From CAZJHD01 sp964545855 (GTDB taxonomy: Bacteria; Planctomycetota; UBA1135; JACQFD01): DNA of 64,000 nucleotides. The stretch covers positions 1 through 64,000 of the forward strand of contig CAZJHD010000013.1 in NCBI GenBank assembly GCA_964545855.1, read 5' to 3'. Positions within the stretch are counted from its first letter, which is position 1. Each line of letters begins with the position of its first letter. A program made the translations under genes and the position numbers. Under the pieces are notes generated by a model. That model was given only the letters and a program-made list of their open reading frames with translations, was not told where the DNA came from and ran no database searches. Below are positions 34,514-41,732 of the stretch, in pieces.

Positions 34514-36871
34514 ATGCACCGGCGCGACTTCCTCCGGACTCTCGGCGCGAGCGGCCTCGGCGTCGCCGCCTTCTCCGCCGAGGCGCGCGCCGAGGCGGAC
34601 CGTCTCGCGGCGGAGTCGGCCCGCGCCGCCGCGACGCCGGGCCTCGCCTGGAGCAAGGCGCCCTGCCGCTACTGCGGCACGGGCTGCGGAGTCGAGGTGG
34701 GCGTCGCCGGCGGGAAGGTGAAGGCCGTGCGCGGAGACGTGGCGAGCCCCGTGAACCGCGGCCTCCTCTGCGTGAAGGGCTACCACCTCCCGGCGATGCT
34801 CTACGGCAGCGACCGTCTCCTGCATCCGCTGCTGCGCGACCCGGCCGACCGGACGAAGCTCGAGCGGATCCCGTGGGAGCGCGCCCTCGACCTCGTCGCC
34901 GCGAAGTTCCGCGCGACCCTCGAGACGAAGGGCCCCGAGGCGGTCGCGATGTACGGCTCGGGTCAGTGGACCGTCTTCGACGGCTACGCGGCGCTCAAGT
35001 GGGTGAAGGCGGGGATGCGGAGCAACAACCTCGACCCGAACGCGCGGCTCTGCATGGCGAGCGCCGTCATGGGGTTCATGACGCAGTTCCAGAGCGACGA
35101 GCCCATGGGCTGCTACGAGGACTTCGACGTCGGCGACGACTTCGTGCTCTGGGGCAACAACATGGCGGAGATGCACCCGGTGCTCTTCAGCCGGATCCTG
35201 GAGAACCGCCGCGTGCGCCCGCAGACGCGCATCGTCGACATCGCGACGCGGCGCACGCCGACGAGCGACTACGCCGATCTCTACGTCGAGATCCGTCCCG
35301 GCACCGACCTCGCGCTCGCGAACGGGATCCTCCACCTGCTGGTCGCCGGCGACCGCATCGACCGCGCCTTCGTCGAGGAGAACGTCGTCTTCCGGCGCGG
35401 GATCGAGGACCTGGAGACGATCGGCTACGGCTGCTTCGGCGCGCAGGCGGAACGCTACACGTTCCAGGACGAGCCGCGCGAGTCCTCCCTCGACGAGCTG
35501 CGCGCCTTCCTCGCCGACTACGCGCCCGAGCGCGTCGCCGAGATCACCGGAGTCGCCGTCGCGCAGATCCGCACGCTGGCGGAGATCTACGGCGCGCGCG
35601 GCCGCGGCACCGTGAGCCTCTGGTGCATGGGCGTGAACCAGCACGTGCGCGGCACGTGGATGAACAACCTGATCACCGACCTGCACCTGCTGACGGGGAA
35701 GATCTGCCGCCCCGGGAGCAATCCCCTCAGCCTCACGGGCCAGCCGTCCGCCTGCGGCACCGTGCGCGAGGTGGGAACGCTCGCGAACCGCCTGCCGGCC
35801 GACATGGTCGTGACGAACCCCGCGCACCGGGAGAAGGCCGAGGCGATCTGGGGTCTCGAGCCCGGCACGATCCCGTCGAAGCCCGGCTACCACGCCGTCG
35901 ACATGTTCCGCGCCCTCGCGCGCGGCGACGTCGAGACGATGTGGATCCAGACGACGAATCCCTGGGTCACGCTGCCGAACCTCCACCGCTTCGAGCGGAA
36001 GCCGAACGACGGCCGCTTCGTGGTGGTGAGCGACATCTACCCGACGCCCACCACCGACGCCGCCGATCTGATCCTGCCGTCGGCCGCCTGGATCGAGCGC
36101 GAGGGCGTCTTCGGCAACACGGAACGGCGCACGCAGCAGTGGGACCGCGCCGTCGATCCGCCCGGCGAGGCGCGCGAGGACGCCTGGCAGATCATGCAGG
36201 TGGCGAAGCGCATGGGCCTGGGACACCTCTTCCCCTGGCCCGAGAACGACTGGCACCGCCCGATGTTCGAGGAGTACCGCCGCTTCACGCTCGGCGACGG
36301 GAAGGACCTGGCGAGCTACGACCAGCTTCGCGAGACCCGCGGGCTCCTCTGGCCCGTCGTCGACGGGAAGGAGACGCGCTATCGGTACGCCGCGGGCTTC
36401 GACCCCTACGTGAAGAAGGAGCGGGGCGCGCACTTCTACAAGGCGAAGGGCTACGGCGAGAAGGCGGCCCTGTGGCTCCGCCCCTACCACCAGCCCGCCG
36501 AGTCGCCCGATGCCGAGTTTCCCTTCTGGCTCTGCACGGGCCGCGTCCTCGAGCACTGGCACTCGGGCTCCATGACGCGCCGCGTGAAGGAGCTCCACCA
36601 GGCCGTGCCGCGCGCCGTCGTCGAGCTGAACCGCGCCGACGCGCTGCAGCTCGGCGTGAAGACGGGCGACCGCGTCCGGCTCGTCTCGCGGCGCGGGTCG
36701 ATGGAGCTCCCCGTCGCCGTGGATGGGCGCGGCAAGCCGCCCCGTGGCAGCGTCTTCGTCCCCTTCTTCGACGAGACGAAGCTCGTGAACGAGCTCACGC
36801 TCGACGCCATGGACAACCTCTCCTTCGAGCCGGACTACAAGAAGTGCGCGGTGCGGATCGAGAGAGCATGA
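34514..36871 (+). CDS. napA: Periplasmic nitrate reductase catalytic subunit
   Basis: A 785-residue molybdopterin (bis-MGD) enzyme. The Tat signal is HRRDFLRTLGASG. The 4Fe-4S cluster uses C51, C54, C58 and C86 (CRYCGTGC and CVKGY). C180 in NARLCMASAVMG is the expected Mo ligand, matching the NapA motif. The closing TGRVLEHWHSGSMTRRV is also NapA-like and separates it from assimilatory enzymes and formate dehydrogenases. The ATG lies four bases after the octaheme stop; a GTG 15 bases upstream is possible. It reduces nitrate to nitrite, taking electrons from the multiheme cytochrome encoded next. No napD chaperone or napC is adjacent. Confidence 0.95.
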   Translation: MHRRDFLRTLGASGLGVAAFSAEARAEADRLAAESARAAATPGLAWSKAPCRYCGTGCGVEVGVAGGKVKAVRGDVASPVNRGLLCVKGYHLPAMLYGSDRLLHPLLRDPADRTKLERIPWERALDLVAAKFRATLETKGPEAVAMYGSGQWTVFDGYAALKWVKAGMRSNNLDPNARLCMASAVMGFMTQFQSDEPMGCYEDFDVGDDFVLWGNNMAEMHPVLFSRILENRRVRPQTRIVDIATRRTPTSDYADLYVEIRPGTDLALANGILHLLVAGDRIDRAFVEENVVFRRGIEDLETIGYGCFGAQAERYTFQDEPRESSLDELRAFLADYAPERVAEITGVAVAQIRTLAEIYGARGRGTVSLWCMGVNQHVRGTWMNNLITDLHLLTGKICRPGSNPLSLTGQPSACGTVREVGTLANRLPADMVVTNPAHREKAEAIWGLEPGTIPSKPGYHAVDMFRALARGDVETMWIQTTNPWVTLPNLHRFERKPNDGRFVVVSDIYPTPTTDAADLILPSAAWIEREGVFGNTERRTQQWDRAVDPPGEAREDAWQIMQVAKRMGLGHLFPWPENDWHRPMFEEYRRFTLGDGKDLASYDQLRETRGLLWPVVDGKETRYRYAAGFDPYVKKERGAHFYKAKGYGEKAALWLRPYHQPAESPDAEFPFWLCTGRVLEHWHSGSMTRRVKELHQAVPRAVVELNRADALQLGVKTGDRVRLVSRRGSMELPVAVDGRGKPPRGSVFVPFFDETKLVNELTLDAMDNLSFEPDYKKCAVRIERA

Positions 36872-37446
36872 CGGCTCGAAGGGGCGCCCGCGCGGCCCTC
36901 GCGATCGCGGCGCTCGCCGTCGTGCCGGCCTTCGCCTGCGGTCGCGGCGACGGCGGCCCCGTGCAGGTTCCCGGGAAGCCGGCCGGCACCTTCAAGAGCG
37001 CGGCGACGGTGCGCGCGGCCCGCCGCGCCTACGACGGCGCGCCGCCGGTGATTCCCCACGCCCCCTTCGGCGCCGCCTGCGGCTCGTGCCACGGCGAGGC
37101 CGGCCTGGAGGTGCCCGGCGTCGGATACTCGCCGCCGTCGCCCCACGCGAAGACCGCGGGCATGGGCGTCGCGATCCGCTGCCAGCAATGCCACGTCTTC
37201 GCTGAGACGCAGGAGATCTTCCGGCCGAACGCCTTCGAAGGGCTCCCCCAGGACCTGCGGCGCGGAACGCGGCTCCACGAGTTCGCGGCGCCGGTGATCC
37301 CGCACCCCGTTTTTCTCCGGGAGAACTGCCTCGCGTGCCACTCGGGCCCCGCCGCGCGCGAGGAGATCCGCACGACGCACCCGGAGCGCGCTCGCTGCCA
37401 GCAATGCCACGTGGAGACGACGGAGGTCGGGGAGTTCGCGCGCTGA
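36868..37446 (+). CDS. napB: Tetraheme NapB-like cytochrome formed by internal duplication
   Basis: A 192-residue exported cytochrome whose ATG overlaps the napA stop. The N-terminus is a signal or lipoprotein-like segment ending AFACG. It has four CxxCH sites (71-75, 105-109, 154-158, 177-181), whereas ordinary NapB has two. The two halves each read PVIPH, then a first CxxCH seven to eight residues later, then RCQQCHV. P60-V110 and P142-V182 therefore look like two NapB units in tandem, the second closer to known NapB (ENCLACHS). The extra hemes would lengthen the electron wire to NapA. Assignment as NapB rests on position and the PVIPH/CLACHS/CQQCHV motifs. Confidence 0.88.
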   Translation: MTARRGARAALAIAALAVVPAFACGRGDGGPVQVPGKPAGTFKSAATVRAARRAYDGAPPVIPHAPFGAACGSCHGEAGLEVPGVGYSPPSPHAKTAGMGVAIRCQQCHVFAETQEIFRPNAFEGLPQDLRRGTRLHEFAAPVIPHPVFLRENCLACHSGPAAREEIRTTHPERARCQQCHVETTEVGEFAR

Positions 37447-37462
37447 CGGCCCGTTCCGCAGA

Positions 37463-38941
37463 ATGGCCGCGAAGCCACCCATGACGAACCCTCTCCGGAA
37501 TCGGCGCGCCGCGCTCCTCCTCTCGCTCCTCGGCGGCGCCTGCGCCGCCGGCCCCGACTACCACGCGCCGGAGATCGCGTCGCCGGAGGGATTCGGCACG
37601 GACGGCGGCCCCGGCGTCTCCTCGTCGCCCGCCGATCTCACGCTCTGGTGGACGCGCTTCGGCGACGAGCGGCTGCGCTCCCTCGTGGAGCGCGCCGCCG
37701 CCGGGAGCCTCGACCTCCGCGTCGCCGCCGAGCGCATCCGGGAGGCGCGCGCGCTGCGGGGCGCCGCCGAGGCCGATCTCTGGCCGCAGGTCGGCGCCTT
37801 CGGCTCCTACTCGCGGCGGAGGTTCAGCGAGAACAGCTTCGCCGTTCCGGGCGGCGGCGGCGCCTTCGGCGCCGAGGACACGGATCTCTACCAGCTCGGC
37901 TTCGACGCCTCCTGGGAGATCGACCTCTTCGGCCGCCGCCGGCGCGCCGTCGAGGCGACGACGGCGGAGCTGCAGGCGATCGAGGAGGACGCCGACGCCG
38001 TCCTCGTGACGCTCGTCGCCGAGGTGGCGCGCGCCTACGTGGAGCTGCGCGGGACCCAGCGTCAGCTCGACGTCACGGCGCGCAACCTGGAGTCGCAGGA
38101 GGCGACGCTCGGCCTCCTGCGCGTCCGCCGCGATGCCGGCTTCAGCTCCGACCTCGACGTCGCGCGCTCCGAGGCGCTCGCCGAGACGACGCGCGCGCAG
38201 CTCCCGCCCCTCGAGGCGGCGGAGCGGCAATCGATGCATCGGATCGCCGTGCTGCTCGGTCTCGCGCCCGGCTCCCTCGTCGCGGAGCTCACTCCACCGG
38301 CTCCGATCCCGGTGCCTCCTCCCGAGATCGCCCTCGGCCTTCCGGCGGAGCTGCTGCGCCGCCGGCCCGACCTCCGCCGCGCCGAGCGCGAGCTCGCCGC
38401 CGCGAACGCCCGCATCGGCGTCGCCGTCGCCGAACGCTATCCGCGCTTCACGCTGCTGGGGGCGGCGAGCCTGCAGAGCCTCGAGGCACAGACGCTCTTC
38501 GAGAGCGCGAGCTTCGCCTACAGCTACGGACCGCGCGTCGACTGGCCCATCTTCCAGGGCGGCCGCATCGACGCGAACGTCGCCGCCGCGACCTCCCGCG
38601 AGCGCCAGGCGATGACGCGTCTCGAGGCGGCGTTCCTGGGCGCCGTCGAGGAGACGGAGAACGCGCTGGTCGCCTACGTGCGCGAGCAGTCGCGGCGCCG
38701 CTCCCTCGCGAGCGCCGTCGACGCGAACCGCCGTGCCGTCGGACACGCGGACGCGCTCTACCGCGAGGGTCTCGTCGACTTCCTGAACGTCCTCGAGGCG
38801 CAGCGGAGCGTGCTCGCCGCCGAGGGCGACCTCGCGCGGAGCGAGACGGCCGTCTCCCTCGATGCGGTCGCGCTCTTCAAGGCGCTCGGCGGCCCGGAGA
38901 TCGTTCCGCCCGCCGCGGCGGCGATCGTCACGGGACCGTGA
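37463..38941 (+). CDS. TolC/NodT-family outer-membrane efflux lipoprotein
   Basis: A 492-residue outer-membrane factor. Near residue 27 is a lipobox-like LLGGAC, then the typical AAGPDYHAPE opening of NodT-type proteins. The two internally repeated halves of the family are visible: LWWTRFGDERLRSLVERA and the IREARALRGAAEADLWPQVG stretch, then ELLRRRPDLRRAERELAAANARIGVAVAERYP and GPRVDWPIFQGGRI. It would form the outer-membrane duct of an RND or ABC efflux pump, but no inner-membrane pump or adaptor is adjacent. It starts 17 bp after napB, so it may ride on the same transcript. A second ATG 18 bases in is an alternative start. The 3' end overlaps the convergent matrixin gene by 14 bp. Confidence 0.93.
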   Translation: MAAKPPMTNPLRNRRAALLLSLLGGACAAGPDYHAPEIASPEGFGTDGGPGVSSSPADLTLWWTRFGDERLRSLVERAAAGSLDLRVAAERIREARALRGAAEADLWPQVGAFGSYSRRRFSENSFAVPGGGGAFGAEDTDLYQLGFDASWEIDLFGRRRRAVEATTAELQAIEEDADAVLVTLVAEVARAYVELRGTQRQLDVTARNLESQEATLGLLRVRRDAGFSSDLDVARSEALAETTRAQLPPLEAAERQSMHRIAVLLGLAPGSLVAELTPPAPIPVPPPEIALGLPAELLRRRPDLRRAERELAAANARIGVAVAERYPRFTLLGAASLQSLEAQTLFESASFAYSYGPRVDWPIFQGGRIDANVAAATSRERQAMTRLEAAFLGAVEETENALVAYVREQSRRRSLASAVDANRRAVGHADALYREGLVDFLNVLEAQRSVLAAEGDLARSETAVSLDAVALFKALGGPEIVPPAAAAIVTGP

Positions 38942-40547
38942 CGATCGCGAGCCAGCTCGTCGGGAGCGGCAGCACCGAGAGCAGCGCGTCCGTGTCGGCG
39001 AACTGCAGGTAGGCCGTGCCGTGGAACGCCGCGGGCACGGGGATCGACACGCTCGTGAGACCGTTCGCGCCGAAGGGCGGCACGCCGCCGATGAAGTTCA
39101 GGTCGCCGCAGCCGCCGATGCCGAAGGTGACGTAGGGCGGGATCGGCGTCGTCACGACGCATTCGCTCACGGCGAGGAGCGCGAAGTTGCCCGGCGCCGG
39201 GCTCGCGAGCCAGACGACGAGCGTCGAGCCGGCGGCGGGCGTCGAGGTCTCCGGGATCACGAGGCGCTCCGTCGCCGGGAGGAGCGTGAGGGCCGCCGCG
39301 GCGCTCGTCCCGCCGGGCGACGTGGCGCGCACCTCCACGGGGCCGAGGTCGATGGGCGGAGGCACGAGCGTGACGCTCAGGAGGAAGTCGCTCGTGATCT
39401 GGAGCGCGCTCCCCGTGTAGACCCGCGTCCCGACCGCGACGCTCGTCGTGCCCGCGAGCTTGAGCCCCGTGAGGAAGAGCTTGTTCGAGGCGAGGGAGGC
39501 GACGGGCACGGACGTCGGCGAGACCGTGAGGATCGTCGGCGCCGTCGGCTCCTGCAGCGCGAACGGCCACGGCGACGTGACGCGGTCGTGTCCGCCGCCG
39601 GCCACCGTGCGCACGGCGAGGTCGCCCGCGCCGGCCGTGAGCGGGATCGAGACGGCGATCGTCGTGCCGCCGTTCGTCGAAGTGACGTTCGAGACGATCA
39701 GCGGCGGCGTCGCCGTGGCGCTGGGGCCGACCTGCTGGCTGAACCACACCTCGTTGCCGGTCGCGGCGAAGCCGGTCCCCGTGATCGTGATCGCGCCGCC
39801 GGGCACGAGGCTCCCGGACACCGACGTGATGCTCGGCTTCGTCGCCGACTTCAGGCCGTAGATCGCCTGGACCCCTTCGATGTCGTCCGACTCGATGGAG
39901 CGCTGGTTCGAGGAGCCCGAGGTCGAGGTGCTCGGATACATCGTGGCGCCGTTCACCGACGTGTGCGCGAGGCCCAGCGCGTGGCCGAACTCGTGCACGG
40001 CGATCCCCTGGATGTCGACGCGCTTGAAGCCCGTCTCGACGCCGGGGCCGTCGCGCCAGTTCCAGTCGTTCTCGGGGCCGCCGTCGAAGGTGATGCGGAA
40101 GCCCGAGCCGCTCGGGCTCGCCTGGGCGTAGACGCCGCTCCCGAGGAAGCCGCCCGCGAAGACGACGCAGGAGGCCGAGCTCGCGCCGTCGGACGTCGTC
40201 GTGTCGAGGAAGAACCAGCCGAAGTTCGAGCCGCCGCTCCCGACGATCTGCGTCGGGTCGCCGGCGCCGGTCCCGCCGCGCGGGTCGGCCGCCCACTCGC
40301 TCGCGGCCTTCCGGATCGCGAGGTCGGCGCCGAGCGCTCCCGGCCAGTTCCAGTCGGGCGTCAAGTTGTTGTTCGCCCCCGAGCCCGAGAAGGACGTCGG
40401 GTTCGAGAAGTAGGTCGCCACCGTGGGGGTGAGCGACACGCCGAGCGTCGCGTAGGCGCTCCCTCGGGGCGGCAGCGCGAGGAGGAGCGCGGACGCGAGG
40501 AGGGCGGTGGCGGAGAAGAGGGCGAGGCGGGGTGCGGTTCGGGTCAC
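38928..40547 (-). CDS. Secreted matrixin-like (M10) metalloprotease
   Basis: A 539-residue exported protein with a signal peptide ending near GSAYA. The zinc site is HEFGHALGLAH (H185, E186, H189, H195), followed by the Met-turn M203 in ATMYP; this is the metzincin pattern of matrixins. The catalytic domain covers about 35-235. Two IPT/TIG-like immunoglobulin folds follow (about 240-340 and 345-435; PSITSVSGSLVPGGAITITG, PTILTVSPTSV). The end (about 450-539) is a beta-rich module resembling the C-termini of the M36-like protease and the giant repeat protein. Action outside the cell on proteins is expected. Its tail overlaps the convergent TolC-like gene by 14 bp. Confidence 0.9.
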   Translation of the reverse strand: MTRTAPRLALFSATALLASALLLALPPRGSAYATLGVSLTPTVATYFSNPTSFSGSGANNNLTPDWNWPGALGADLAIRKAASEWAADPRGGTGAGDPTQIVGSGGSNFGWFFLDTTTSDGASSASCVVFAGGFLGSGVYAQASPSGSGFRITFDGGPENDWNWRDGPGVETGFKRVDIQGIAVHEFGHALGLAHTSVNGATMYPSTSTSGSSNQRSIESDDIEGVQAIYGLKSATKPSITSVSGSLVPGGAITITGTGFAATGNEVWFSQQVGPSATATPPLIVSNVTSTNGGTTIAVSIPLTAGAGDLAVRTVAGGGHDRVTSPWPFALQEPTAPTILTVSPTSVPVASLASNKLFLTGLKLAGTTSVAVGTRVYTGSALQITSDFLLSVTLVPPPIDLGPVEVRATSPGGTSAAAALTLLPATERLVIPETSTPAAGSTLVVWLASPAPGNFALLAVSECVVTTPIPPYVTFGIGGCGDLNFIGGVPPFGANGLTSVSIPVPAAFHGTAYLQFADTDALLSVLPLPTSWLAIVTVP

Positions 40548-40661
40548 GTTTCGTCGAGGGGAACTGGAAGGGACGTGGCCCCAACCCTCTCGGGTTCCCC
40601 AGGATGTGCCATCTCTCCGGAAGTCCGAAGGGGGTCGTGGCCCCGATCCGACCTCTCCCCG

Positions 40662-40715
40662 CGCGTCCGGATTGGGACCGCCCGTGACGGCGACGTGATC
40701 CCGCTGGGCGCGGAT
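40662..40715 (+). pseudogene. Fragment matching the C-terminus of the metallo-beta-lactamase-fold gene
   Basis: Within this non-coding gap, bases 40686-40711 are identical to 61907-61932 near the 3' end of the metallo-beta-lactamase-fold lipoprotein gene. In the matching frame the encoded residues read IGTARDGDVIPLGAD against MAIARDGDVIPLGAD. Nothing upstream continues the homology, so this looks like a remnant of a lost or partly duplicated paralogue. Confidence 0.55.
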
Positions 40716-40767
40716 ACCGCCCGCCGACGCCCCAGCCTTGCTTCCGTTGGCGCGCGATCGCCGTCGT

Positions 40768-41364
40768 TCATCTTCCCAGCCAGCGGATCGAGCCTCCGGG
40801 TCGGCCGTAGTCGAAAACGTCCGTGCGAAACGTCTGCGGATCGAAGATGCGAAGGTAGCGGTACTGGAGGACGACCGAGTCGCCGTCGACCGACGTCGGC
40901 TCGCCGTAGACGATCACCATGTGGCCGGGCGCAACGGCCTCGCGAACGTCCTCGATCGTCGCGCCCGGCGCCTTCCGGCGAAGTCTCCACGCGACGTGGA
41001 ATCGTCCTTCGCCGCGAGGCGACAAGAAGATCGTCTCGCGCTGCACGCTGAAGTCCTCGAGCCAGTCGTAGAACCGATGCTCGACCTCGCTCTCGACGAG
41101 GAAGCCGTCCTCCGTCTCGGTGACCACGGACTCGCGCAGGAGACCGGGCCATGCGACGACGGTCGTCTCGAACGCGCCAGGCTGCGCGCGGACATCGTCG
41201 GGGAAGACGTCTCGTCGCGCGCGTGCGGTTTCGAGCGTCTCCGGGCCCGGCAGGGGGCGGTACGGCCGTGTGGACGGGCAGCCTCCGAGGAGACAGCAGA
41301 ACGCGGCCAGGACCGCGAGCGGGAGGGGGCGCGCGCGGTGCGGAATCGGGGTCGAAGGGCTCAT
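40768..41364 (-). CDS. Outer-membrane-type lipoprotein, possibly Slp-like
   Basis: A 198-residue lipoprotein: after a basic start, AAFCCLLGGC gives lipidation at C29. The mature part is one small domain with the pattern AFETTVVAWPGLLRESVVTE, VEHRFYDWLEDFS, LSPRGEGRF, APGHMVIVYGEP and TDVFDYGRP. The layout, with a lipid anchor and a beta-rich domain opening with a value/volume-like GxxV box, recalls the Slp starvation lipoproteins, but identity is too low to be sure by eye. The ATG at 41364 is chosen because the lipoprotein signal begins there. It is divergent from the first lamin-tail-domain gene. Confidence 0.72.
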   Translation of the reverse strand: MSPSTPIPHRARPLPLAVLAAFCCLLGGCPSTRPYRPLPGPETLETARARRDVFPDDVRAQPGAFETTVVAWPGLLRESVVTETEDGFLVESEVEHRFYDWLEDFSVQRETIFLSPRGEGRFHVAWRLRRKAPGATIEDVREAVAPGHMVIVYGEPTSVDGDSVVLQYRYLRIFDPQTFRTDVFDYGRPGGSIRWLGR

Positions 41365-41732
41365 GGGGCGATCGGCGCCGTCCTCGGCGCCGTCCTCCCT
41401 CGACCGAACGGGAGCCGAAGCCGCTCCCGCACGCACGGCAGTTGAAGGGATCGAGCCCGCCGCGCGAGCGCGTCGATCGGCGAAACGACCTTCGGCGCGA
41501 ACCGGTGGCCGCCGCTCGTGGAGGCGGCGTTCGAGTCGAAGAGCGGCGGCGCCGCCGCAAGCGCGTGATGAGGCGCTCGAGGACGGCGAGAGTCGAGAGC
41601 GCCGATCGCCGGCCCTCTCCCGTGCGCATGTGTGATTCCTTCCAGGCTTCCGTTGCTCGCATGCACTCGACCTCCGAACGCGGCTCGCGCTCCTGTTCCG
41701 ACTCGAACCACTTCCTTCTCGAGGACACGACG
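41365..41732. other. Divergent intergenic region without a supported gene
   Basis: This 368-bp stretch lies between the lipoprotein gene (minus strand) and the first lamin-tail-domain gene (plus strand). Open frames here lack signal peptides, conserved motifs or ribosome binding sites. It probably contains both promoters and long 5' leaders; no convincing promoter element or structured RNA was seen. Confidence 0.5.

Noticed and set aside
41365..41732. A zinc-finger-like FNCRACGSGF read on the minus strand in the intergenic gap
   Set aside because: The frame around it is Arg-rich low complexity, with no start signal and no second half of a zinc site.
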